DNA from: Kocuria flava
Lineage (GTDB): Bacteria; Actinomycetota; Actinomycetes; Actinomycetales; Micrococcaceae
Reading direction: 5' to 3'
DNA length: 64,000 nt
Assembly: GCF_001482365.1 (NCBI RefSeq)
Contig: NZ_CP013254.1
Location: forward strand, 1,488,001-1,552,000
Part shown: positions 32,100-43,671 of the stretch, in pieces
Position numbering within the stretch: position 1 is the stretch's first letter
Layout: each line of letters opens with the position of its first letter
Notes under the pieces: generated by a model
Databases searched by the model: none
What the model was told of the DNA's origin: nothing
What the model saw: the letters and a program-made list of their open reading frames with translations, nothing else
Position numbers and translations under genes: made by a program

Positions 32100-32480
32100 G
32101 TGGACCTGCTGCTGGACCGCTCCGTGCTGCTGGGCGTGCGCACCCCGCAGCGCAGCCCCGGCCTCGCCGGGGCCCTGCGCCGCAACGGCCACCGGCGGAT
32201 GTACCTGCCCGCCCCCGCGCTCGGGGAGCTGCTCGCCGGGCGGCCGGAGGAGGCGCTGTGGGCCCAGCAGCTCGAGCTGCGCTTCGCGGAGCGGGTGCTG
32301 CCCGTCGACGCCGCGGTCGCCCGGGCGTGGGGGCAGCTGGGCGCCGGCGGGTGCGCGGACCCGGTCGCCGCCCTGACGGCGGCGACGGCGCTCGTGCACG
32401 GGCTGACCGTGCTCACCGCCGAGCCCGACCGCTACGCCGGCACGGGCGCGCCCGTGCTCGCCGCCGACCCGCGGCGCTGA
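32100..32480 (+). CDS. PIN-domain protein (VapC-like)
   Basis: A 126-residue small PIN protein. The expected acidic residues are present: an early aspartate in LLLDRSVLL (the DTNVL position), a glutamate in APALGELLAG, and the late ADPVAALTAATALVHGLTVLTAE block with an aspartate. This is the signature of VapC-type Mg-dependent RNases. The GTG at 32100 lacks a ribosome site and is probably translationally coupled to the 47-residue ORF ending 7 bp before. The first motif has DRS instead of DTN, which may weaken activity. Expression would depend on element B. Confidence 0.75.
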   Translation: MDLLLDRSVLLGVRTPQRSPGLAGALRRNGHRRMYLPAPALGELLAGRPEEALWAQQLELRFAERVLPVDAAVARAWGQLGAGGCADPVAALTAATALVHGLTVLTAEPDRYAGTGAPVLAADPRR

Positions 32481-32519
32481 CCCGGGCCGCCCGCGGGCCC
32501 GTGCCCGCCGGGGCGGCCG

Positions 32520-32571
32520 GCGCCGTCCCGGCGCGTCCAGGAGGGTGCGGCCCGGCACGCCGGGACGGCGC
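32520..32571. terminator. Large hairpin between the PIN gene and the glycosyltransferase gene
   Basis: 14-bp arms (GCGCCGTCCCGGCG at 32520-32533 and complement at 32558-32571) around a 24-nt loop, between converging genes. Confidence 0.6.
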
Positions 32572-32603
32572 GCGGCGTGCCGGCACGCCGCGGAGGGGTG
32601 CGC

Positions 32604-33755
32604 TCAGGCGGTGCGGGGCGGGGCGGGGCGGGGCCCGGTCGCGCGCAGCGCCGCGGCGTCGCGGTAGTGGCCCAGCAGCTCGTCGCCGAGGGCCTCCCAC
32701 GTGCGCCCGCGCACGGCCGCGCGGGCCGCCGCACCGAAGGCCGCCCGCTTGGCCTCGTCCCCGGTGAGGTCGGCCACCCGGTCGCGCAGCGCGCCCAGGT
32801 CCCCGGGCGGGTAGAGCCAGCCCGTGCGGGAGGAGTCCACGAGGTCCACGGGCCCGCCGCGGCCGGTGGCGACCACCGGCACCCCGGAGGCCATGGCCTC
32901 CTGGACGGTCTGGCAGAACGTCTCGAACTCGCCCGGGTGGACGAACACGTCGAGGGAGGCCATCACCCGGGCCAGCTGGGCGCCGCCCAGGAAGCCGGTG
33001 AAGTGCGCCCCCGGCAGGCGGCGGCGCAGGGCCTCCTCCTCCGGGCCGGAGCCGACGACGACGAGGCGGGTGCCCGGCAGGTCGGCGACCGCCGCGAGGT
33101 CCTCGACCTGCTTCTCCGGGGCGATCCGCCCCACGTAGCCCACCAGTCGCCGGCCGCCGCCGACCTCCCGGCGCCACCGCTCGTCCCGGTGGGCGGGGGC
33201 GAAGCGGACCGCGTCCACGCCCCGGCGCCACAGGCGCACGTCCGGGACCCCGTGCTCGGCCAGCTGCCGCACGGAGGCCGTGGACGGCGCCAGCGTCAGG
33301 GTCGCGAGCTCGTGCATCGACCGGACCCGCGACCACAGCAGCTGCTCGAGGAACGGGGCACCGTACTTGGCGGCGTAGCCGGGCACGTCGGTCTGGTAGA
33401 CGGCCACGCAGGGCAGGCCCAGCTGGTCGGCCGCGACGACCGCCCGCCGGCCCAGCACGAACGGGGAGGCCGCGTGCACCACGTCGGGCCCGATCCGCTC
33501 CAGCAGCCGCCGCACCCGCGCGACCGTGCCCCCGGCCACCCGCACGTCGGGGTAGCCGGTCAGGGGCAGGGCCGGCAGCCGGTGCACCGGCACGCCGTCG
33601 AGGTCCGCCGGCGCGGAGCCGGCCGGTCCGTAGGAGGGGGCGATCACCTCCGCGTCGTGACCGCGGGCGCGCAGGTGCTCCAGCACGCGCAGCACGGAGT
33701 GGGTGACCCCGTTCATGTGGGGGAGGAACTGCTCGGCGACGAGGGCGACTCTCAC
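32604..33755 (-). CDS. GT4 glycosyltransferase, MgtA-like alpha-mannosyltransferase
   Basis: A 383-residue GT-B glycosyltransferase. The N-terminal domain starts VALVAEQFLPHMNGVTHSV, with HAASPFVLGRRAV and YQTDVPGYAAKYG. The C-terminal domain has VGYVGRIAPEKQVEDL and the donor-site E-x7-E motif in EFETFCQTVQEAMASGVPVVA. This pattern is typical of actinobacterial GDP-mannose-dependent lipid mannosyltransferases (MgtA/PimB type). GTG at 33755 is taken as start because it directly precedes the first strand; the ribosome site is weak. Monocistronic, ending at a large hairpin. Confidence 0.85.
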   Translation of the reverse strand: MRVALVAEQFLPHMNGVTHSVLRVLEHLRARGHDAEVIAPSYGPAGSAPADLDGVPVHRLPALPLTGYPDVRVAGGTVARVRRLLERIGPDVVHAASPFVLGRRAVVAADQLGLPCVAVYQTDVPGYAAKYGAPFLEQLLWSRVRSMHELATLTLAPSTASVRQLAEHGVPDVRLWRRGVDAVRFAPAHRDERWRREVGGGRRLVGYVGRIAPEKQVEDLAAVADLPGTRLVVVGSGPEEEALRRRLPGAHFTGFLGGAQLARVMASLDVFVHPGEFETFCQTVQEAMASGVPVVATGRGGPVDLVDSSRTGWLYPPGDLGALRDRVADLTGDEAKRAAFGAAARAAVRGRTWEALGDELLGHYRDAAALRATGPRPAPPRTA

Positions 33756-33869
33756 GTCCCCGACCCTGCCGCGCCGCGGCGACGCCCCGGCCGCCGCCGC
33801 GTGACCGGCCGGTGACGCGGTCGTGAACTCCCGCCCGGCGGGACGGGGTGCGTGGGAGAATGTGCGGTG

Positions 33870-35270
33870 ATGACTTCCCACAGCCCTTCCTCCCCCGTCC
33901 GCCGCGGCGTGCCGATGCCCCTGTGGCTGCAGGGCCTGTTCGAGCTCGGCTCCGTGGCGGTGCTCTCCTGGCTGCTGGTGCTGCTGACCGTGCTCATGGT
34001 CTGGCTCGCCGACGGCTTCGACGACCTCGGCCTGCCCGGCGGGTTCGCGCTGTCCGGGCAGGTGTGGCTGCTGGCCCACCTCGTGCCGCTGCAGGTGAGC
34101 CTCGAGCCCGGGGCCGGGCTGCCGGCCACCACCGGGGCGCTGACCCTCGTGCCGCTGGGGCTGACCCTCGTGCCGTTCGCGCTCGCGTGGGCGGCCGGAC
34201 GGCGGCTGGCGCGCGCGTGCTGGGAGGGGCAGTTCTGGCAGCCCTACCTCACCGGCCTCGCCGGCTACGCCGGCCTGGGGGCGGGGGCCGCGCTGCTCTT
34301 CCGCACGGAGGAGGTCTCGGCCGCACCGTGGGCCGGGGCCCTCTTCCCGCTGGTGCCCGTGGCCCTCGGGGCGTTCGTGGGCGCCTTCCGGGCCTCCCGC
34401 TCACTGCCCGGGCTCATCGGGGTCAACGCCGCGGCGTGGGTGGAGCGCACGAGCCAGTACTCCCGATGGGCCGGGTCCTACGTCTGGGCCGTGCTGCGGG
34501 CCGGGTTCCTCGCCGCCGTCGCAGGGGTCGGCATCGGCGGGGCCGTGCTGGCGGCGGCGCTGCTGTGGAACTGGAACGACGTCGTGACGGTCTACCAGCG
34601 CCTGGGCACCGGCGCGCCGGGGGACACCGCCCTCACCGCCCTGCAGCTGGGCTACCTGCCCAACCTCGTGGTGTGGGCCTTCGCGTGGGCCACCGGCGCG
34701 GGCTTCGACCTCGGCGCCGGCACGCACGTCTCGCCGCTGGGCACCGAGCCGGGGCCGGTGCCGCTGCTGCCGGTGCTGGCGGCCCTGCCTCCGGAGCAGC
34801 TGCCGGCGTGGGCGCTGACCGTCGTCGTCCTGCCGCTGCTGGCCGGGGTCCTCGCCGGGTGGTGGTTCGTGCGCGAGGGCGAGAACCACCTCGACGACTG
34901 GATGGCCATCCGCCTGCCCGCCCGCTGGCTCACCTACCCGCTCTCGGCCCTGCTGACCGGGGCGTTCACGGGGCTGGTGGCCGGGGTCCTGACGATGGCG
35001 CTGAGCTGGATCGCCCAGGGCTCCCTGGGGCTGGGGCGGCTCGTGCAGGTCGGGCCCGACGGGCTGCAGGTGCTGCTGCTCTTCGGCGCCGAGGTCGCCC
35101 TGGGCGCCGCCGTGGGGTGCGCGCTGGGCCCCTGGCTCGAGCGCGAGCCCCCGGCCGCGCCCCTGCGCCCCGGCGCACCGGCTCAGGCGGGGCGGTCCGC
35201 CGCCGGCGCGGAGCCGGCCGGGCCCGTGGCCCCGGAGGACTCCGCGGCGGTCCCCTCCCCGGAGAGGTAG
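33870..35270 (+). CDS. Polytopic membrane protein PerM-like (DUF6350)
   Basis: A 466-residue membrane protein with about nine hydrophobic segments, starting LWLQGLFELGSVAVLSWLLV. Features such as WLLAHLVPLQV and LPNLVVWAFAWATGAGFDLG match the DUF6350 family, named PerM in mycobacteria where it supports cell division under stress. As elsewhere in actinobacteria it lies just before purN-purH. A GAGAAT box at 33856-33861, 8 nt before the ATG, suggests a leaderless mRNA (GTG at 33867 is in frame too). The Ala/Pro tail overlaps 88 nt of the convergent small gene. Confidence 0.85.
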   Translation: MTSHSPSSPVRRGVPMPLWLQGLFELGSVAVLSWLLVLLTVLMVWLADGFDDLGLPGGFALSGQVWLLAHLVPLQVSLEPGAGLPATTGALTLVPLGLTLVPFALAWAAGRRLARACWEGQFWQPYLTGLAGYAGLGAGAALLFRTEEVSAAPWAGALFPLVPVALGAFVGAFRASRSLPGLIGVNAAAWVERTSQYSRWAGSYVWAVLRAGFLAAVAGVGIGGAVLAAALLWNWNDVVTVYQRLGTGAPGDTALTALQLGYLPNLVVWAFAWATGAGFDLGAGTHVSPLGTEPGPVPLLPVLAALPPEQLPAWALTVVVLPLLAGVLAGWWFVREGENHLDDWMAIRLPARWLTYPLSALLTGAFTGLVAGVLTMALSWIAQGSLGLGRLVQVGPDGLQVLLLFGAEVALGAAVGCALGPWLEREPPAAPLRPGAPAQAGRSAAGAEPAGPVAPEDSAAVPSPER

Positions 35271-35668
35271 GACCAGACGTCCTCCTCCAGCTGCTGCTGG
35301 CACCGGGCACCGCCGGAGATCGTCAGGGTGGAGGAGACGCAGCGATCGTAGGCCTCGGCCACCGGCCACAGCGCCAGCCGGGCCGCCCCGGTGAGCAGGC
35401 TCGTGCCGCCGAGCACCAGCACGGCCACCGCCCCCACCACGAGCAGGGTGCGCCGGCCCGTGCCCGCGGAGCGCACGAGCGCGGCGACGCCCAGCCCCAC
35501 GGCCAGGGCCGCGGCGGCCGTGCCGGCCACGGTCGGCCAGAACGCGGCGCCCACCAGCGCCGTGGCCACCGCCGTGCACACCAGCCCCGCGACCGTCGTG
35601 CGCCGGGCCGCGGCGCGGCGGGCGTCCTGGCGGGCGGGCGGGGCGCTGGGCGCGGGGGGAGGAGCCAT
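35183..35668 (-). CDS. Small membrane protein, unknown function
   Basis: A 161-residue protein. A Pro/Ala/Arg tail of about 25 residues precedes two or three hydrophobic segments (VAGLVCTAVATALVGAAFW, AGTAAAALAVGLGVAALV, TLLVVGAVAVLVLGG). The C-terminal part has two cysteines (YDRCVSSTLTISGGARCQQQL) that could form a disulfide outside the membrane, and a low-complexity tail. The ATG at 35668 lies 7 nt from a TAGAGT box (leaderless). Its 3' end overlaps the convergent perM-like gene by 88 nt. Confidence 0.75.
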   Translation of the reverse strand: MAPPPAPSAPPARQDARRAAARRTTVAGLVCTAVATALVGAAFWPTVAGTAAAALAVGLGVAALVRSAGTGRRTLLVVGAVAVLVLGGTSLLTGAARLALWPVAEAYDRCVSSTLTISGGARCQQQLEEDVWSYLSGEGTAAESSGATGPAGSAPAADRPA

Positions 35669-35675
35669 GCCCCTC

Positions 35676-35681
35676 ACTCTA
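35676..35681 (-). promoter_or_regulatory. Leaderless -10 box TAGAGT
   Basis: Reverse-strand TAGAGT, 7 nt from the ATG of the small membrane protein gene. Confidence 0.45.
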
Positions 35682-35734
35682 GACGGTGGGCCGCACCCGC
35701 CCGGGCGCGCGGACCGGGGCCCGCCCGCCGCGGC

Positions 35735-35740
35735 TAGACT
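35735..35740 (+). promoter_or_regulatory. Leaderless -10 box TAGACT of purN
   Basis: TAGACT, 6 nt from the purN ATG, which has no ribosome site; transcription would start at or next to the ATG. Confidence 0.55.
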
Positions 35741-35746
35741 CGAGGC

Positions 35747-36322
35747 ATGCGCATCGTGGTCATGGTCTCGGGGTCCGGCACCAACCTCCAGGCGGTGCTC
35801 GACGCCGTGCGGGACGGCCGCATCGACGTCGAGATCGCCGCGGTGGGCGCCGACAAGCCCTGCCGCGGGCTCGAGCGCGCCCAGGCCGCGGGGATCCCCA
35901 CGTTCCTCGTCCGCCCCGGCGAGCACCCCGACCGGGAGAGCTGGAACCGGGCGCTGCAGGAGGCCGTGGCCGCCCACGCGCCCGACCGGGTGCTGTTCGC
36001 CGGGTTCATGCGCATCGTCGACGCCGGGTTCGTCGCCGCCTTCGAGGGCCGCATCGTCAACACCCATCCCTCCCTGCTGCCCTCCTTCCCGGGCGCCCAC
36101 GCCGTGCGCGACGCCCTGGCCCACGGGGTGCGGATCACGGGCGTGACCGTGCACGAGGTCGTGGCCGACGTCGACGCCGGCCCGATCCTCGCCCAGGCCG
36201 CGGTGCCGGTCGAGGACGGCGACGACGAGCGGACCCTGCACGAGCGGATCAAGACCGCCGAGCGGGAGCTGCTCGTGGCGACCCTCGGCGCCCTGGCCCG
36301 CGCCCCGCACCCCGCCCGCTGA
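35747..36322 (+). CDS. purN: Phosphoribosylglycinamide formyltransferase
   Basis: A 191-residue GAR transformylase, third step of purine synthesis, using 10-formyl-THF. N-terminal SGSGTNLQ phosphate-binding loop at 8-15, catalytic N105 and H107 in NTHPSLLPSFPG, and D143 in DVDAGPI complete the triad. Full length. The ATG appears leaderless (TAGACT at 35735). purH follows after 93 bp with its own -10 (TAGACT at 36358-36363). Confidence 0.96.
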   Translation: MRIVVMVSGSGTNLQAVLDAVRDGRIDVEIAAVGADKPCRGLERAQAAGIPTFLVRPGEHPDRESWNRALQEAVAAHAPDRVLFAGFMRIVDAGFVAAFEGRIVNTHPSLLPSFPGAHAVRDALAHGVRITGVTVHEVVADVDAGPILAQAAVPVEDGDDERTLHERIKTAERELLVATLGALARAPHPAR

Positions 36323-36415
36323 CCGGGCCGGCCCGGCGGCGGGTCCTGCGGGGTCCGTAGACTGGTGGGCGGCGCGCCGCGCCGACACCCGCCGACCCCG
36401 ACGCTTGGAGTTCCC

Positions 36416-38026
<1,611 letters not shown>

Positions 38027-38056
38027 CCGGGCCCGGGCGGCGCCCCGCCCGGAGAC

Positions 38057-38099
38057 GGCCGAGGGCCCCTCCCGCACACGGCGGGAGGGGCCCTCGGCC
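38057..38099. terminator. Strong bidirectional terminator between purH and icd
   Basis: A 19-bp perfect stem with a 5-nt ACACG loop between converging genes. Confidence 0.85.
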
Positions 38100-38111
38100 C
38101 GTGTCCGGGGA

Positions 38112-40334
<2,223 letters not shown>

Positions 40335-40389
40335 GTGCGGGCTTCTCTCCCATGAACGTGGTCGGATCGGGACGGTGGTTCCTGGGCTC

Positions 40390-40395
40390 AATCTA
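40390..40395 (-). promoter_or_regulatory. icd -10 box TAGATT
   Basis: Reverse-strand TAGATT, 55 bp before the icd ATG. No clear -35. Confidence 0.4.
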
Positions 40396-40435
40396 CCCGA
40401 GGCGCCGCGGGCCCCCGGAACGGGAACGGGGAGAG

Positions 40436-40453
40436 GGCCGGTCCGGACCGGCC
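40436..40453 (-). terminator. Palindrome after hsp20
   Basis: Perfect 18-bp palindrome GGCCGGTCCGGACCGGCC, 24 bp past the hsp20 stop. Confidence 0.5.
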
Positions 40454-40477
40454 GTGCGCGGGTGCGGTCGCCGGTGC

Positions 40478-40981
40478 TCAGCCCTCGGTGGACTGGGTCG
40501 AGGTCTCGCCGTTGACGAGCTCGCCCTCGCCGATCACGCGGTCCCCGCCCGAGCCGGTCCCGCCGCCCAGGGACTGCCGGTCGTCGCCGCCGGAGACGAC
40601 CTGGATCTTGCGCGGCTTGGCCTGGGCCGAGACGGGGATGGTCACCGTGAGCACGCCGTTGTCGTAGCTCGCGGCGATGCCGTCGATGTCGATGCCCTGG
40701 CCCAGGTTGAGCTGGCGCACGAACGAGGAGCTCTGCCGCTCGCGGGTGATCCACTGCACGTCCTTGACCTCGGGCAGCTTGCGCTCGGCCCGGATCGTGA
40801 GCAGCTGGCCGTCGACGTCCACGTCGACGCTCTCCGGGTCGATGCCCGGCAGGTCCGCCCGCAGGATGTACTCGTCGCCGTCCCGGTACAGGTCCATCGG
40901 CATCTCCCGCAGGCCCGGGCGGGCGAAGAAGGAGTTCGCCAGACGGTCGAAGTCGTTGAACGGGGAGAACATGGTGGCCAT
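40478..40981 (-). CDS. Small heat-shock protein (Hsp20/alpha-crystallin family)
   Basis: A 167-residue holdase chaperone that binds unfolding proteins without ATP. The alpha-crystallin domain covers about 30-125, with PMDLYRDGDEYILRADLPG at its start and YDNGVLTVTIPV at its end; the IxI-like element is weak. The C-terminal tail is Gly/Ser/Thr-rich. The ATG at 40981 is chosen because GAGGAG lies 9 nt upstream; the in-frame ATG at 40990 overlaps that site. A HAIR-type palindrome sits 44 bp upstream. Confidence 0.93.
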   Translation of the reverse strand: MATMFSPFNDFDRLANSFFARPGLREMPMDLYRDGDEYILRADLPGIDPESVDVDVDGQLLTIRAERKLPEVKDVQWITRERQSSSFVRQLNLGQGIDIDGIAASYDNGVLTVTIPVSAQAKPRKIQVVSGGDDRQSLGGGTGSGGDRVIGEGELVNGETSTQSTEG

Positions 40982-41024
40982 GTCAATCATCTCCTCAACC
41001 AAATGAGCAATGGTCCAGACACTT

Positions 41025-41047
41025 AGTTGAGTCCGATCAACTCAACT
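41025..41047. promoter_or_regulatory. HAIR-like heat-shock operator (HspR site)
   Basis: AGTTGAGT-N7-ACTCAACT, eight-base perfect arms. It matches the HAIR consensus CTTGAGT-N7-ACTCAAG except the outermost base of each arm. Placed in the hsp20 promoter region, it suggests repression by HspR. Confidence 0.75.
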
Positions 41048-41154
41048 GTGATCAGGATAGCCCTCGCCGGCCGGGCGGGCAACGGGTCCCGGGCCGGATC
41101 GCCCACGGCGAACCGTCCACCGCCCGGGAGCGCCCCCGTGCCGCTGCGGGCCCC

Positions 41155-42381
41155 TCAGCGGCCGGCGGGCAGGGCGTCGTCGTGCGGGTAGACGAGCCCG
41201 ATCCGCTCCCGCACGCGGTCGAAGAACTCCGCGGTCGCCAGGGAGTCGACCCACGGCAGCACCGGGGACTCGGTCAGTCCGGCCTGCACGCAGCGGGTCG
41301 CCTCGCGCATCTCGTAGACGTAGCCGGCGCCGGCGACGGCCACGCGCTCGACGACGGGGGGCGCGCCCCGGCGCAGCCCCTCCGCCGGCTGCACCACGAG
41401 GGCCGTGGGGCAGTTGATCCGCCCGTCCACGCGCAGCCACCCCTCGGTGCCCGAGACCACCACCTGGTGGGGGACCGCCGCCGAGAGCGTGCCGCTGACG
41501 TGCCCGCGGGCGCCGCCGAACTCGAGGGCCAGGGCGGTGTCCACGTCCACGGCGGTCGGGCCGAGCTCGGCCCGGGCGGTCCACGAGCGCGGTGCGCCCA
41601 GCAGGGCGGCGGTCCAGGTCAGCGGGTAGACGAGCATGTCCAGCAGCACGCCGCCCCCGTCGGCCCGGCAGAACAGCCGGTGGTCCGGGTCGACCGGGCG
41701 GGACATGCCGATCGTGCCGTCCACGGCCCGCACCCGGCCCAGGTCCCCGTCGCGCACCCGGCGCAGCGCGGCCCGGAAGCCCGGGGTCGTCCGCGTCCAG
41801 ACCGCCTCCATGAGCAGCACCCCGTGGGCGCGCGCGAGGCGGATCAGGTCGCGGACCTCCGCGGCGGTGATCGCCAGGGCCTTCTCGCACACGACGTGCT
41901 TGCCGGCGCGCAGCAGGACCGAGACGTCGCGGTGGTGGTGGCCGTGCGGGGTGGCCACGTAGACGACCTCGACGTCGGGGTCGCCCGCCAGCCGCTCCAG
42001 TCCCGTGGCCGCGGCGGTGTCCCCGTAGGCGCGCTCGATCCCGTGCCGGCGGGCGAAGTCCTCGGCCCGGGCCTGCACCCGCGAGCTCACGGCCACGACC
42101 CGGGCGTCGGGCAGGGCCGCGATGTCCGGGACGACCTTCTCGGCGATCGACGCGGTGCTCACCACGCCCCACCGGAGGGAGCGGCCCGTGGGGACCAGCG
42201 GCTCGTCCAGGTGCGCGGCCTCCAGGGCCGCGGCGGCGAACGGGGCGAGGGCCGGGGCGGCGGCGCAGGCAGGGGCGGCGGCCGAGGGGTCCGTGGCCGA
42301 GGGGTCGGGGGCGTGCCTGCCGGGGTCACTGCTCCCGGGGGCGGGGGTCGCTGGGGTGTGCGGGGCGGGGGAGTGCGGCAT
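41155..42381 (-). CDS. Gfo/Idh/MocA-family oxidoreductase (dihydrodiol-dehydrogenase-like)
   Basis: A 408-residue protein with a low-complexity Pro/Ala/Ser head of about 60 residues, then a Rossmann domain starting LRWGVVSTASIAEKVVPDIAAL. VYVATPHGHHHRDV and VCEKALAI (conserved lysine) follow. The catalytic segment GGVLLDMLVYPLTW has the D-x3-Y pattern of dimeric dihydrodiol dehydrogenase and glucose-fructose oxidoreductase relatives rather than the D-x3-H of the inositol enzymes. Substrate unknown. The ATG at 42381 is leaderless (CAGAAT 6 nt upstream). Divergent from tetR, which may regulate it. Confidence 0.8.
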   Translation of the reverse strand: MPHSPAPHTPATPAPGSSDPGRHAPDPSATDPSAAAPACAAAPALAPFAAAALEAAHLDEPLVPTGRSLRWGVVSTASIAEKVVPDIAALPDARVVAVSSRVQARAEDFARRHGIERAYGDTAAATGLERLAGDPDVEVVYVATPHGHHHRDVSVLLRAGKHVVCEKALAITAAEVRDLIRLARAHGVLLMEAVWTRTTPGFRAALRRVRDGDLGRVRAVDGTIGMSRPVDPDHRLFCRADGGGVLLDMLVYPLTWTAALLGAPRSWTARAELGPTAVDVDTALALEFGGARGHVSGTLSAAVPHQVVVSGTEGWLRVDGRINCPTALVVQPAEGLRRGAPPVVERVAVAGAGYVYEMREATRCVQAGLTESPVLPWVDSLATAEFFDRVRERIGLVYPHDDALPAGR

Positions 42382-42387
42382 CGTCGC

Positions 42388-42393
42388 ATTCTG
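42388..42393 (-). promoter_or_regulatory. Leaderless -10 box CAGAAT
   Basis: Reverse-strand CAGAAT, 6 nt from the ATG at 42381. Confidence 0.45.
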
Positions 42394-42488
42394 CCACCCG
42401 GCGCCGTCCCCGCACCGCTGCCCGTCCCCGCCCGGGGCAGGAGGCGGGCCGAGCGGACGACCGTTCTGCCGCCCCGGCGGGCCTCGCC

Positions 42489-42494
42489 TAGACT
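42489..42494 (+). promoter_or_regulatory. Leaderless -10 box TAGACT of the tetR gene
   Basis: TAGACT, 7 nt before the GTG at 42502; no ribosome site. Confidence 0.5.
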
Positions 42495-42501
42495 GGCGGG
42501 C

Positions 42502-43104
42502 GTGGCGAGGGTGAGCGAGCAGTACCGGCAGCGGCGGCGCGCGCAGATCGTCGAGGCCGCGAGCGGGTGCTTCCTCGAGCACGGCTACGAGGGCGCCTCG
42601 ATGCACCGGATCATCGCCGCGACGGGGCTGTCCGCCGGGGCCCTGTACAACCACTTCCCGTCCAAGCAGGAGCTCGTGCTCGCCGCCGCGGGCGCGGCCC
42701 TGGACCGCGTGCTCGCCGGGGACGGCGCGGACCCGGCCGGGGACGGCGCGGTCCCGGCCTTCGAGCCGGCGGAGTGGCTCGTGGCCCTGCTCGAGCGCCT
42801 GGCCGCGGATCCTGCCACGACCCGGCTGCTGCTGGTCACCTGGGGCGCGGCCGCGACCGACCCGGCCCTCGGCGCGCTCGCCGGGGAGCACCTGGGGCGG
42901 CTGCGGGCGCTCGTGGCCCGGCGCTACGGGCGGTGGGCCGTCGAGGAGCTGGGCCTGGACGAGGCCGCGGCGCAGGAGTGGACGGGGATGTTCGCCCAGG
43001 CGATCCTGTCGGTGCTCCAGGGCTGGGTGGTCCAGTCGTGCCTGCTGCCCGGCTTCGACCCCGAGGCCTACCGCGACTACGCCCGCACGCTCGCGGCCCC
43101 CTGA
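42502..43104 (+). CDS. TetR-family transcriptional regulator
   Basis: A 200-residue regulator. The N-terminal helix-turn-helix is RRAQIVEAASGCFLEHGYEGAS followed by MHRIIAATGLSAGALYNHFPSKQELV, about residues 11-58 (split here for length). The helical ligand domain has an AcrR-C-like character and ends FDPEAYRDYARTL. GTG at 42502 is preferred because a TAGACT box 7 nt upstream implies a leaderless start; an in-frame GTG at 42511 is the alternative. Divergent from the oxidoreductase at 42381, 120 bp away, which is its most likely target. Ligand unknown. Confidence 0.88.
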   Translation: MARVSEQYRQRRRAQIVEAASGCFLEHGYEGASMHRIIAATGLSAGALYNHFPSKQELVLAAAGAALDRVLAGDGADPAGDGAVPAFEPAEWLVALLERLAADPATTRLLLVTWGAAATDPALGALAGEHLGRLRALVARRYGRWAVEELGLDEAAAQEWTGMFAQAILSVLQGWVVQSCLLPGFDPEAYRDYARTLAAP

Positions 43105-43128
43105 TCCCGGCCGCGCCGGGTGCGCTCC

Positions 43129-43659
43129 TCAGGCCGGGCGGTGCTCGGCGGAGAGCCGCACGTAGGTGCGCGCGTTGGTGCGCACGCGCTCCTGCTCCTC
43201 CGCGGTCAGTTCCCGGCGCACCTTCGCGGGGACGCCGGCGACCAGGGAGCGGGGCGGGACCACGGTGCCCTCCAGCACCACCGCGCCGGCGGCCACGAGG
43301 GAGCCCTCGCCGACCACCGCGCCGTTGAGGACGGTCGCGTTCATCCCCACGAGCACGCCGTCGGCCACGGTGCACCCGTGGACCACGGCCCCGTGGCCGA
43401 CGCTGACGCCGGCCCCGATCGTGCAGGGGTGGCCGGGGTCCGAGTGGACCACGACGTTGTCCTGCAGGTTCGAGCCCGCGCCCAGGCGCACGGGGGAGCG
43501 GTCCCCGCGCACGACGGCGCCGTAGAAGACCCCGGAGTCCGGGCCGAGCTCGACGTCCCCGACCACGGTCGCCCCCGGGGCGACGAAGGCGGTGGGGTCG
43601 ATCCGGGGCGTGTGCCCGCCGTGGGGCAGCACCCGTGCGGTGGTGGCCTGTGCGTCCAT
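43129..43659 (-). CDS. Gamma-carbonic-anhydrase-family left-handed beta-helix protein
   Basis: A 176-residue hexapeptide-repeat protein (repeats from about residue 18 to 145, such as GATVVGDVELGPDSGVFYG and IGAGVSVGHGAVVHGC). Histidines in NVVVHSDPGHP and SVGHGAVVHG are placed to bind a metal between subunits of a trimer, as in gamma-carbonic anhydrases and YrdA/PaaY proteins. The ATG is leaderless (TAGGCT 6 nt upstream on the reverse strand). It lies 10 bp before the HAD-GH65 gene stop region but is read from its own promoter. Confidence 0.9.
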   Translation of the reverse strand: MDAQATTARVLPHGGHTPRIDPTAFVAPGATVVGDVELGPDSGVFYGAVVRGDRSPVRLGAGSNLQDNVVVHSDPGHPCTIGAGVSVGHGAVVHGCTVADGVLVGMNATVLNGAVVGEGSLVAAGAVVLEGTVVPPRSLVAGVPAKVRRELTAEEQERVRTNARTYVRLSAEHRPA

Positions 43660-43665
43660 GGGCCC

Positions 43666-43671
43666 AGCCTA
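43666..43671 (-). promoter_or_regulatory. Leaderless -10 box TAGGCT
   Basis: Reverse-strand TAGGCT, 6 nt from the ATG of the gamma-carbonic-anhydrase-like gene; it overlaps the last codons and stop of the HAD-GH65 gene. Confidence 0.45.
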
